Below are positions 52,322-64,000 of a DNA stretch of 64,000 bases, one piece after another (position 1 is the stretch's first letter; each line of letters opens with the position of its first letter). Where the stretch lies: the NCBI RefSeq assembly GCF_900104635.1, contig NZ_FNWC01000007.1:2703421-2767420 (forward strand), in the 5' to 3' direction. Under the pieces are notes generated by a model that was given only the letters and a program-made list of their open reading frames with translations, made no database searches and was not told the DNA's origin. This stretch comes from Coprococcus phoceensis (GTDB taxonomy: Bacteria > Bacillota > Clostridia > Lachnospirales > Lachnospiraceae). The position numbers were made by a program, and so were the translations under genes.

Positions 52322-52408
52322 GGCTCTCCTTTATTATGCAAGCATTTTTCATTACATAGAACAAAATTCTCACAATAAAAAATATCGAAAGCTTTAAACT
52401 TTCGATAT
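52299..52408 (+). terminator. Terminators downstream of bioY
   Basis: A first hairpin pairs GAGAGTCC with GGGCTCTC across the stop codon (52302-52328), followed by CTTTATT. A second hairpin ATATCGAAAG/CTTTCGATAT with a CTTTAAA-like loop (52382-52408) ends in TATTTT and can also end the rRNA operon on the other strand. Confidence 0.75.
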
Positions 52409-52415
52409 ATTTTAA

Positions 52416-52486
52416 AGGCGCCAACCAGATTTGAACTGGTGATAGAGGTGTTGCAGACCTTTGCCTTACCACTTGGCTATGGCGCC
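52416..52486 (-). tRNA. tRNA-Cys (anticodon GCA), copy 2
   Basis: Identical to the gene at 44724-44794 over all 71 bases. It is the last gene of the rRNA operon (after tRNA-Asn and tRNA-Glu) and has no promoter of its own visible. Confidence 0.96.
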
Positions 52487-52527
52487 ATATCTAATTGTAA
52501 CCACAAGAACATATCCTGTGGCTTAAG

Positions 52528-52599
52528 TGACTCCTACGGGAATCGAACCCGTGTTACCGCCGTGAAAGGGCGATGTCTTAACCGCTTGACCAAGGAGCC
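52528..52599 (-). tRNA. tRNA-Glu (anticodon TTC)
   Basis: Acceptor GGCTCCT/AGGAGTC, anticodon TTC in CGCCCTTTCACGG, T-arm GGGTTCGATTCCC and discriminator A. The 72-nt gene lies between tRNA-Asn and tRNA-Cys on the rRNA transcript. CCA is not encoded. Confidence 0.96.
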
Positions 52600-52604
52600 A
52601 AAAA

Positions 52605-52677
52605 CTCCCCCTGTTGGACTCGAACCAACGACAACTCGGTTAACAGCCGAGTGCTCTACCGACTGAGCTAAGGAGGA
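52605..52677 (-). tRNA. tRNA-Asn (anticodon GTT)
   Basis: Acceptor TCCTCCT/AGGGGGA, anticodon GTT in CGGCTGTTAACCG, T-arm GGTTCGAGTCC and discriminator G. The gene follows the 23S gene by about 90 bases and precedes tRNA-Glu by five bases. Confidence 0.96.
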
Positions 52678-52764
52678 TTATTTTCAGGTACTTTCATGTG
52701 CCTTCAAAATCACATACAATCCACTCGATAAGTCTCTCTTCATCCTTCTTGTTCCTATCACCTT

Positions 52765-55665
<2,901 letters not shown>

Positions 55666-56049
55666 GCTTCCATCCACGGGAATGGATGTCTGCTACACAC
55701 ACCTAGCGTGATGTGCGTTGGTAATAGGTCATTTTTTTAATTCGTTGTGTTCGAATGAGTTAATTATTAGTTTTAACAATTACCTCGGATGTCTTGATAT
55801 TTTTCTTATCATTTCGTTTCTTGTATGCGATTTTCAAGGTACATTCTTTTTGACTGTTTTATCAGTCATCAGAAATCAAAATCTCTTTTCATCTCTGATC
55901 ACTGGTAAATCCAGTTATGTTAAACAGCACTGCCCTGCTGGTCGGGTTGACATGACGCTATTTTCCACTAATCAATACTACTATTTTTCATTTATCTTTG
56001 TGTTCATGTCTGTATCTATATAAAAAAGCTTTCGCTTATTTTCTTATAG
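55666..56049 (-). other. 5S-23S spacer
   Basis: This 384-base A/T-rich spacer holds no tRNA, open frame or promoter that I can support. A short inverted repeat near 55664-55690 (CATCCACGGGAATGGATG) may be part of the 23S processing stem. It is longer than a normal 23S-5S spacer and takes the place of the usual 16S-23S spacer. Confidence 0.6.
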
Positions 56050-56167
56050 ATTCGGCAGCCACCTACTCTCCCACACCGTCTCCAGTGCAGTACCATCGGC
56101 CTCCCAGGTCTTAACCATCGTGTTCGGGATGGGTACGGGTGTTTCCCCTGGGCGTATCGCCACCGAA
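56050..56167 (-). rRNA. 5S ribosomal RNA
   Basis: The minus strand reads GGTGGCGATACGCCCAGGGG..., CCCATCCCGAACACGATGG and GGAGAGTAGGTGGCTGCC, a typical 5S of about 117 nt. It lies only about 66 bases downstream of the 16S gene and before the 23S gene, an unusual place. Confidence 0.93.
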
Positions 56168-56233
56168 AAGTTTTGTACTCTTTGAGCACTCATAACTAAA
56201 CAACAGATTTCTTTCAATCCCTTACTTCTTCCC

Positions 56234-57768
<1,535 letters not shown>

Positions 57769-57934
57769 GTGTTTGTTCCGGTTCAGATAACTGCTAGCTA
57801 TCTTTCCCTTTACTGTTTTAGGTTGACATTTTCATGTCTGTTCTGAATTTTTCTCTTTTAAGAATTTTTCAGGGTTATCTTGTCATCTGTTGTTTAATTA
57901 TCAATGTTCTTTGTTGTCTTGCGACAGCTATATT

Positions 57935-58057
57935 AGATTACCACATCTCTTTTCGCTTGTCAACAACTTTTTTAATTTTTTTCAAATTCTTTTTAAGTTG
58001 TTTTTGTCTCTCCTTGACAACGAACGTTATTTTATCATGGCTTTACGTAACTGTCAA
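57935..58057 (-). promoter_or_regulatory. Tandem rRNA promoters P1 and P2
   Basis: P1: TTGACA (58057-58052), 17 bp, TAAAAT (58034-58029). P2: TTGACA (57963-57958), 17 bp, TAATCT (57940-57935). The two are about 94 bp apart and 170-290 bases upstream of the 16S gene; A/T-rich sequence upstream of each resembles an UP element. Confidence 0.87.
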
Positions 58058-58079
58058 TACATTTTTTAATTTTTTTAAA

Positions 58080-58122
58080 AATACCGCAAAATAACTTTCC
58101 ATCGTTATTTTACGGTACCTTT
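58080..58122 (-). terminator. Terminator after the cvpA-like gene
   Basis: On the minus strand TACCGTAAAATAAC pairs with GTTATTTTGCGGTA, followed by TTTTT. It separates the DUF5711-CvpA operon from the rRNA promoters. Confidence 0.86.
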
Positions 58123-58163
58123 TTCCTCATTATTTCTCTAAAATTTTCTCTAAAACTTCGCTC

Positions 58164-58955
58164 CTACCTAAATCTAGTAATAGCTTCCAAAAGCGGATTG
58201 TGATCATACAAAAATGTAAGTATCTGACTATCTGCAATATTTTCAAAACAAATCTTTCCTATTGAAGTCGTATACAATAATGTCACAACAATTAAAATCA
58301 CCCAGATAATAATCACCCCTGTTGCCATTCCAAGCACTCCGCCCGCAATTCTGTTGAGTCCGCCTATAACCGGAAGATCGCTGATCAATCCAAGCATATA
58401 GACAATTGTGCGGACAACTATTGTAACTATTAGAAGTGTCAGCAGAAATCCCACAAAATCCGCAATCACTTTCGCCATATACGCCCCAACATACTCACCA
58501 AACGTACTGACTCCCAGATTTTTATAAATCTCTGCATTATTATTTTCTAAGAGTAAATCACGAAATAATTGTGGAATATTTGCATTTTCAATCGCCGAAA
58601 TCTGCTGTTCTCTCGTCAGATCAATCTTTCCTATCAGATTTTTTATATCTTCTTCCGTAATCCCAGCCGCTTCCAGATCAATTCCATCTAACTTTTGTCC
58701 ATTGATTTCAATCCCCGACAAATCCATATCTTCCAAATCCGGAGTTAATAATTCCACACATTTTTCCTGTACCATCCTCTCTAAAGGTGTCACTTTTAAA
58801 ATTCCTTTACTCACATATGGCGTAAGAAAAACCACCAAGACGATAATAATGATTGTTGCAGCTAATGAAGCCACTATTTTTATAAACCCTCGAACCAAAC
58901 CGGCAATCACACATACCAAAAGTATAATACCGACTAAAATTAATAATCCATTCAT
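58164..58955 (-). CDS. CvpA-family membrane protein
   Basis: The 263-residue protein has four hydrophobic segments (about residues 2-40, 155-185, 200-235) and the CvpA pattern LVCVIAGLVRGFIKIVAS and LPVIGGLNRIAGGVLGMATGV. An extra hydrophilic loop (about 55-140) lies between helices 2 and 3. CvpA proteins are linked to envelope stress and colicin V production in Gram-negatives; the Firmicute role is unclear. It follows the DUF5711 gene by eight bases. Confidence 0.85.
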   Translation of the reverse strand: MNGLLILVGIILLVCVIAGLVRGFIKIVASLAATIIIIVLVVFLTPYVSKGILKVTPLERMVQEKCVELLTPDLEDMDLSGIEINGQKLDGIDLEAAGITEEDIKNLIGKIDLTREQQISAIENANIPQLFRDLLLENNNAEIYKNLGVSTFGEYVGAYMAKVIADFVGFLLTLLIVTIVVRTIVYMLGLISDLPVIGGLNRIAGGVLGMATGVIIIWVILIVVTLLYTTSIGKICFENIADSQILTFLYDHNPLLEAITRFR

Positions 58956-58963
58956 ATACTCTC

Positions 58964-60211
58964 CTATTTCACCAGATGAACTTCCTGAAGTCCTTCTGCA
59001 CTTATCACCATGTATTTATTCAGACCTGTCATTCGGAAAATCTCTATAATATTTGTCTCCATCTTTCCTTCAAATTTACAAACTCCAGATCGATCAAATA
59101 TCATGCATTTATTTCCATCATACAAAACCACCTGGTTACCGGTCATTTTTATATTTCCGTACTCACCCTCAAAATCTTTTGACAGTATCTGTTTCCCCTT
59201 TGTATTATAAATGCGCAGTTCATATCCGCTTTTTCCAGAATTTTTCAGAACAAGCGCCACTCCGCTCTTATCATATGACACACTTTTTATCTCTTTTTTA
59301 ATCTTTATCTTTTTGACCTGCTGAAGATCTTCCAAACCACTATAGAACACCAGCATATCATTCCCTATCAGCACAGAAGTTTTCTCATCCAAAAACGCAA
59401 CCGTCGGGACCACTTCGTTCTCATATTCTTTTTCAAAAACTTCGTGATCTTTCTTCTCTTCTCCAGCCTCACCAAAATTATAACAAACTACTTTCGTCAT
59501 CGCTTCGCTGCCTTTTGTAGATAAGTATGAAACAAGAAGTGCTTCTCCATTATTGGAAATGGCAATATCCAACGGATATCCAGTATTTGCAAGTGAAGTG
59601 TTCTGCTCCACAAGAATATTCCCTTTTGCATCATAACAAATAATCTGCTGTGTAGATTCTCCTTTGAGCACCACCCCTACGATTCCCTGTTCCGAAACAA
59701 CCAGCTTTTGGATTGGACTCGTTGTTTTAATCTCTCCTTTTAGTCCATCTTTTTGAAACACCAAAATACTTGTCCCACTTTGATCCCCAACAGCTGCCGT
59801 TCCTTTGCACACTTCCACAATCGGATTCTTCATCTGACACGGCTGATTCCATATTTCCTGACCTTTTTTATCTAAATAAACAATGCCATCTCGACTGTAT
59901 TTCAAACCCCCTCCGGCATACTCTCTGTAATTACTGTTATCCGCCTCTTCATTCTCATATGTAGCGGTCACAGCGACATTCTCATATGTCTGGTATTTCA
60001 AAAACAGCCCCACTCCCGCAGTCACCACAACAACAGATACCGCAACGATCACAACCCGTCGAAAAAATCGATATCTATGCGCCTTTATTTTTAACTCCAT
60101 CTCCCGCATCGGATTCTGGCTATCCTGCAGTTCATCTATAATATCATCTGCAATCTCCTCCGTCGGGTCTTTTTTTTCTTTTACAATATGAAAACCAAAT
60201 TTCTTCTTCAT
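58964..60211 (-). CDS. Membrane-anchored beta-propeller-like protein (DUF5711-like)
   Basis: The 415-residue protein has a short lysine-rich cytosolic N terminus, one membrane segment (about 55-78) and a large extracellular domain with repeated strand patterns (DGIVYLDKKGQEIWNQP, QDQSGTSILVFQKDG-like) that suggest a six- or seven-bladed propeller. Start at 60211 after GGGGAG. From memory this is DUF5711. It is joined with the CvpA gene (8-base gap). Function unknown. Confidence 0.72.
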   Translation of the reverse strand: MKKKFGFHIVKEKKDPTEEIADDIIDELQDSQNPMREMELKIKAHRYRFFRRVVIVAVSVVVVTAGVGLFLKYQTYENVAVTATYENEEADNSNYREYAGGGLKYSRDGIVYLDKKGQEIWNQPCQMKNPIVEVCKGTAAVGDQSGTSILVFQKDGLKGEIKTTSPIQKLVVSEQGIVGVVLKGESTQQIICYDAKGNILVEQNTSLANTGYPLDIAISNNGEALLVSYLSTKGSEAMTKVVCYNFGEAGEEKKDHEVFEKEYENEVVPTVAFLDEKTSVLIGNDMLVFYSGLEDLQQVKKIKIKKEIKSVSYDKSGVALVLKNSGKSGYELRIYNTKGKQILSKDFEGEYGNIKMTGNQVVLYDGNKCMIFDRSGVCKFEGKMETNIIEIFRMTGLNKYMVISAEGLQEVHLVK

Positions 60212-60268
60212 ATGCTCCCCTTTATTTCTTCTTTGGTTCATGCTACATCAATAGTATAGCACATTTTA

Positions 60269-61309
60269 CTATGGTAACAACAACTTTTGTCCGATAAAGA
60301 TGAGATTTCCATTCTCCAAACCATTCATCTTACAGATCGCCTCCACATGGGATATATCTCCATATACTTTTCGACTGATTGTTGCAAGGGTATCTCCCTT
60401 TTCAACTACATAAATGTCATCTTCCAGAATTTGTGCCTCCGGATTCTCAGGTTCCTCTAAGATTTTGTCTCCTTCTTGTTCTTTTTCTTCTTCGATAACC
60501 TCACCGCCTGTCTCCATCACCTTATCCCCTTCTTTATTAGAAACAGATTTGGAGATAGTATCCAGCGATTGTTGAACTCCCTGCATTTTATCATAATTAT
60601 TGATCATCGTAACCCCTATCACAAACACCACAAGAACAAGAAAAGTACTTGCCGCATATATGAATCTCGCGCCGTGTCTTTCTTCGTTTTTTTCCATCTT
60701 TTCTTTTATGACATCACGAAAATTCTTTGTAACTCGATCCTCAATAGTTTCACTGGGTGTTACTCCATTATTTTTACGACTCGCAATCATATAATTCTGC
60801 ATTTCCAAATTTTTCTCATAATAAATATAGTGTCCGCCGCACTCCATCAAGTCCTGATATTTATGTATATAAAACTGCTCCTCTCGGTCAACTGTATTTT
60901 TTAAGACAAAAATGCTTTTCTCTCTGGAGAAAAATTTTTCGTGAATTTTCTTTATGTTATGATTTGCCTCCAGCGGTTGTCCCGGAACAGTCAAAAACCA
61001 CCCTAAAATCTCTGCATTTTCAAAATATTGTTTACAGACTTCACATGCATTTTTCCAAACCGTATCCTGAACGTGGATATCCTGTCCTTTCATGGTCACT
61101 TCGCTCATCCGAATTGCACCGTATATGTAAATCAAATCCTGATCCTCTTCTTGTACTTTTTCTCCGACCAAAAACGCTCCGATTGGCATCTGGTCGGTCT
61201 TATCACACAGTTGATTAAAAAATGTGTCTACATAATCTTCTACATAGATTTTTGAACTGTCACTTACATTTCCTATTTGTCGAACATTTTTTGGAAGTTG
61301 TTTTTTCAT
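60269..61309 (-). CDS. Membrane protein with degenerate MPN-like domain and C-terminal LysM
   Basis: The 346-residue protein has three parts. The N terminus (about 25-190) resembles an MPN/JAB fold: IGAFLVGEKVQ, a central helix, EILGWFLTVPGQPLE, where an active JAMM enzyme would have HxH, so the metal site is lost. A membrane segment (about 219-240) follows a basic helix. The outside part is acidic (240-298) and ends in one LysM repeat (VVEKGDTLATISRKVYG to IGQKLLLP). A role linking cytosol and cell wall is possible; unnamed family. Confidence 0.7.
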   Translation of the reverse strand: MKKQLPKNVRQIGNVSDSSKIYVEDYVDTFFNQLCDKTDQMPIGAFLVGEKVQEEDQDLIYIYGAIRMSEVTMKGQDIHVQDTVWKNACEVCKQYFENAEILGWFLTVPGQPLEANHNIKKIHEKFFSREKSIFVLKNTVDREEQFYIHKYQDLMECGGHYIYYEKNLEMQNYMIASRKNNGVTPSETIEDRVTKNFRDVIKEKMEKNEERHGARFIYAASTFLVLVVFVIGVTMINNYDKMQGVQQSLDTISKSVSNKEGDKVMETGGEVIEEEKEQEGDKILEEPENPEAQILEDDIYVVEKGDTLATISRKVYGDISHVEAICKMNGLENGNLIFIGQKLLLP

Positions 61310-61420
61310 TTTCTTTCACCTCATCTGCATATTTTTCCTCATCATAGCATATGAAAAGTGCTGAATTTATCAGATACTGTCGCCCCTTCCAGAAACTGTT
61401 CGACATAAATTCCAAAGAAA

Positions 61421-61455
61421 GGATAGGGAAAACGCTTTTCTCCTATCCTTTCGTC
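61421..61455 (-). terminator. Terminator of the HD-domain gene
   Basis: On the minus strand AAAGGATAGG pairs with CCTATCCTTT around an A/T loop, directly after the stop codon, followed by CTTTGG. Confidence 0.72.
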
Positions 61456-61456
61456 A

Positions 61457-61942
61457 TCATCTTCTTTTACTTGTCTCGCATGCCCCGCAATATTTGTCGG
61501 TAAGAGTCGTAATAAACCCTTCCTTTGTTTTTGGTATTCTAAAAAAAGTAACCGGCCACATATGATTATAGATAATATCTTTTTCAATCTCATTCAGTTC
61601 AAAAAATTTGCTCGCATTCTTTAACGCTGTCTTCGGATGTGTGAGTCCATGAAAATGATCTCCCGTTTTTTTCGCATGTGTGTGCCAGTCGTACAAAAAC
61701 AAGTCATGAAGCATCGCCCCTCTCGCCGCCGATCTTGCATCTAAATGAAAAAAACGGCACCACTGATAATTGTAATATGCCACATGGACACAATGCTGAT
61801 AGCAATTCGTCGTGCCATGATGTGGATATAATTTCATGCGAAGCACGACAGGATGTTCGGCAATATCTCGAATACAATCATAAAAATCATATTTCCATTC
61901 ATCCCGCAGACTGTATAGTTTATCTTGAATTTTTCTAAACAT
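61457..61942 (-). CDS. HD-domain phosphohydrolase-like protein
   Basis: The 161-residue protein contains the HD pattern: first histidine in YQHCVHVAYYNY, the HD pair in AMLHDLFLYDWH, and further histidines (HFHGLTHP, NHMWPV). Such domains hydrolyse nucleotides or other phosphoesters with a metal ion. Start chosen at 61942 (GAGGGA upstream); a longer frame begins at 61981. Unknown substrate. Transcribed leftward, alone, between two terminators. Confidence 0.78.
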   Translation of the reverse strand: MFRKIQDKLYSLRDEWKYDFYDCIRDIAEHPVVLRMKLYPHHGTTNCYQHCVHVAYYNYQWCRFFHLDARSAARGAMLHDLFLYDWHTHAKKTGDHFHGLTHPKTALKNASKFFELNEIEKDIIYNHMWPVTFFRIPKTKEGFITTLTDKYCGACETSKRR

Positions 61943-61984
61943 TTTGCATCCCTCATAACATTTTGATTTCTCAAACATCATAAA

Positions 61985-62025
61985 ACATAAGAGGCGAAAG
62001 TGTCAACACTCTCGCCTCTTATGTT
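61985..62025 (-). terminator. Terminator of the transketolase genes
   Basis: On the minus strand ACATAAGAGGCGA pairs with TCGCCTCTTATG, a 12-bp stem, directly after the transketolase stop. Confidence 0.85.
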
Positions 62026-62029
62026 TTTA

Positions 62030-62965
62030 TTAAAACTCTTTTATTTTTTTATAAATGCTTTCCGCATCTAAACCGTATTTTTTAACCAACTCAACTGCCG
62101 GTCCTGATTCTCCATAAGTATCATTGATACCAATCTTCAGAACTTTTGTAGGTGCTTTTTCCGATAACACATCACAAACCGCACTTCCAAGTCCGCCAAT
62201 CACGGAATGTTCTTCAATTGTAACTACTTTTCCAGTCTCTTTTGCAGCTTCCACAATCAATTCTTCGTCCAAAGGTTTGATTGTATGGATGTTAATTACT
62301 TTTGCATCGATACCATCTGCCGCTAATTTTTCCGCCGCTTCCAGTGTCTCAGCTACCGGAAGACCTGTGGCGATCAAAGTGATGTCCTTTCCTTCACGAA
62401 GAACAACACCTTTTCCAAGTTCAAATTTATAATCTTCACGATCGTTGATTACCGGAACTGCAAGTCTTCCAAAACGAAGATAAACAGGTCCTTCATGCTT
62501 ATAAGCAGCTTTTACTGCCGCTCTTGCTTCCACATCATCCGATGGGTTTATGACAACCATCCCCGGAATTGTTCTCATCAGCGCAATGTCCTCGTTACAC
62601 TGATGTGTCGCACCGTCTTCTCCTACTGAGATTCCCGCATGTGTCGCACCGATTTTTACATTCAGCTTCGGATATCCGATAGAGTTACGAATCTGCTCAA
62701 ATGCACGTCCTGCCGCAAACATTGCAAACGAACTTGCAAACGGAACCTTTCCTGTTGTAGCAAGACCTGCTGCAACACCCATCATATTACATTCTGCAAT
62801 TCCGCAGTCAATGTGACGTTCCGGAAATACTTTCTTAAATACGCCAGTCTTTGTGGCAGCTGCTAAGTCAGCATCCAAAACAACAAGATTTTCATGTTCT
62901 TTTCCTAATTCTACAAGGGCATTTCCATAACTGTCACGAGTAGCAATTTTCTTTACATCTGACAT
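62030..62965 (-). CDS. Transketolase, C-terminal (pyrimidine-binding) subunit
   Basis: The 311-residue subunit carries the pyrimidine-binding domain of transketolase (RDSYGNALVELGKEHENLVV, GIAECNMMGVAAGLATTG with the catalytic glutamate) and the C-terminal domain (EEHSVIGGLGSAVCDVL). Together with the N-terminal subunit it forms the split enzyme common in clostridia. It moves two-carbon units between sugar phosphates in the pentose phosphate pathway. The start overlaps the partner gene by 13 bases. Confidence 0.94.
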   Translation of the reverse strand: MSDVKKIATRDSYGNALVELGKEHENLVVLDADLAAATKTGVFKKVFPERHIDCGIAECNMMGVAAGLATTGKVPFASSFAMFAAGRAFEQIRNSIGYPKLNVKIGATHAGISVGEDGATHQCNEDIALMRTIPGMVVINPSDDVEARAAVKAAYKHEGPVYLRFGRLAVPVINDREDYKFELGKGVVLREGKDITLIATGLPVAETLEAAEKLAADGIDAKVINIHTIKPLDEELIVEAAKETGKVVTIEEHSVIGGLGSAVCDVLSEKAPTKVLKIGINDTYGESGPAVELVKKYGLDAESIYKKIKEF

Positions 62966-63789
62966 AGTGCTTCACCTACTTTCTCTAAATCTGCCATTGC
63001 AACTGCATATTGTTCTGCATTCGGTGCAGAGCCATGCCATGATGCCTGATTCTCCATAAACGACACGTTCTTTCCTTTGATCGTCTTTGCAATGATCGCT
63101 GTCGGCTGACCTTTTGTCTCTCTTGCTTCTTTAAAAGCTGCATCCAAAGCATCAAAGTCATGTCCATCCACATTGATCACATGGAAATTGAAAGCTTCAA
63201 ACTTCTTGTCAATTGGATATGGCGAGCATACTTCATCAATTGCACCATCAATCTGAAGTCCGTTATTGTCTACGATCACAACAAGATTATCCAGTTTTCT
63301 GTGACTTGCAAGCATTGCTGCCTCCCATACCTGTCCTTCCTGAATCTCGCCGTCACCTAACAGTGTGTAAACTCTGTAATCTTCATTCGAAAGTTTCGCC
63401 GAAAGTGCCATACCTACAGCTGCTGAAATCCCCTGTCCAAGGGAACCACTTGACATATCTACCCCTGGGATATGTTTCATATCAGGGTGACCCTGTAAAT
63501 AAGATCCTACCTTACGAAGTGTAGTCAGATCTTCCACCGGGAAAAATCCTCTGTGAGCCAATGCAGCATAATATCCAGGCGCTGTATGCCCTTTTGATAA
63601 TACGAAACGGTCTCTATCTGCTTTTTTCGGTTCTTTCGGATCGATATTCATTTCCTCAAAAAATAAATATGCGTAAATATCTGCCGCTGACAGTGATCCA
63701 CCCGGATGTCCGGATTTTGCATTGTAAACAGCCGTCACTGCACCTTTTCGAACCTCATTAGCTATTTTCATTAATTCTAATTTGTTCAT
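62953..63789 (-). CDS. Transketolase, N-terminal (thiamine-diphosphate-binding) subunit
   Basis: The 278-residue subunit has the thiamine-diphosphate domain: SGHPGGSLSAADIYAYLFF, LSKGHTAPGYYAALA, and the GDG...N motif LLGDGEIQEGQVWEAA followed by VDNNGLQIDG. Thiamine for its cofactor would come through ThiT, encoded in this window. GGAGG precedes the ATG. It is downstream of the fructose-6-phosphate aldolase gene. Confidence 0.95.
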   Translation of the reverse strand: MNKLELMKIANEVRKGAVTAVYNAKSGHPGGSLSAADIYAYLFFEEMNIDPKEPKKADRDRFVLSKGHTAPGYYAALAHRGFFPVEDLTTLRKVGSYLQGHPDMKHIPGVDMSSGSLGQGISAAVGMALSAKLSNEDYRVYTLLGDGEIQEGQVWEAAMLASHRKLDNLVVIVDNNGLQIDGAIDEVCSPYPIDKKFEAFNFHVINVDGHDFDALDAAFKEARETKGQPTAIIAKTIKGKNVSFMENQASWHGSAPNAEQYAVAMADLEKVGEALCQM

Positions 63790-63872
63790 GAGCTGCCTCC
63801 TACTTTTTCATTTTACGTTCAATACACTCTTGATTATATTTGTACCATTTCAAATATGCAAGTACATTTTCA

Positions 63873-64000
63873 TTATTCACCAAAAACAGCTTTGTAATCC
63901 GCCTGGAACTTTGCAATTCCCTGATCTGTTAAAGGATGTTTTGTCATCTGCTCAATCACAGCATATGGAACAGTTGCAATATCTGCTCCGGCCAAAGCAC
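63873..64000 (-). CDS. Fructose-6-phosphate aldolase / transaldolase-like, C-terminal end
   Basis: The last 42 codons, cut by the window edge, read [29 protein letters not shown] and DYKAVFGE before a TAA. This is the typical end of the small FSA/TalC-type transaldolase. It stands 83 bases upstream of the split transketolase genes in the same direction, so the unit covers the non-oxidative pentose phosphate pathway. The rest of the gene is outside the window. Confidence 0.85.
   Translation of the reverse strand, partial: ALAGADIATVPYAVIEQMTKHPLTDQGIAKFQADYKAVFGE

Noticed and set aside
44724..52486. The tRNA-Cys duplicates as borders of a mobile element
   Set aside because: The intervening genes are metabolic (fumarase, amtB, bioY) and no integrase, transposase or other mobility gene is present.

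Overview
The window looks like the chromosome of a gut Firmicute of the family Lachnospiraceae. The low-GC style, class-I fumarase, split transketolase, split glutamate synthase, type III glutamine synthetase, ECF vitamin transporters and rRNA sequences all point there. A secreted, cell-wall-anchored sialidase suggests a mucin-associated lifestyle. A place near the Mediterraneibacter / Ruminococcus torques-lactaris group is inference from memory of 16S sequences, not a search result.

Layout. 1-3.9 kb is the end of an integrative conjugative element (ICE): a small membrane protein cut by the window edge, a RepA_N-type initiator with a phased iteron array inside its coding sequence, ParB, ParA and two small ICE proteins, then an att-like repeat region next to the 3' end of lysS. 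3.9-6.4 kb holds lysS (with a fused tRNA-binding domain) and greA. 6.6-9.0 kb is a queuosine/queuine salvage operon (nucleoside hydrolase, ECF S-component, radical SAM enzyme) behind a preQ1-I riboswitch. 9.1-9.9 kb is thiT behind a TPP riboswitch. 10-14.3 kb is a 1422-residue sialidase. 14.5-21 kb carries dusB, coaX, DUF6145, birA, a patatin-ArgF fused ORF, an SPFH protein and NfeD.

21.2-36.8 kb is a nitrogen/glutamine hub. Three split glutamate-synthase domains face away from glnN-asnB and purC-pyrG-purF-carA-carB. Each of these three transcription units starts with a TTGACA-like/17-bp/-10 promoter followed at once by a related terminator-like hairpin that begins near CAAAGGYGTY. The distant amtB-glnK operon (49-50.7 kb) has the same promoter-plus-hairpin layout, so one RNA-based control of ammonium uptake, glutamine synthesis and glutamine use is plausible.

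36.9-44.6 kb: a SleB-like hydrolase, a two-component system with a Ktr potassium uptake pair and an rRNA methyltransferase, and metK behind a SAM-I riboswitch. 44.7-52.3 kb: tRNA-Cys, a fumarase/DASS-transporter operon with a divergent LysR gene, glnK-amtB, a membrane protein and bioY with a BirA operator. 52.4-58.1 kb: an rRNA operon transcribed leftward in the unusual order 16S-5S-23S, followed by tRNA-Asn, tRNA-Glu and a second identical tRNA-Cys, with tandem promoters upstream. 58.1-64 kb: CvpA, DUF5711, a LysM protein with a degenerate MPN-like domain, an HD-domain protein, split transketolase and the end of a fructose-6-phosphate aldolase gene.
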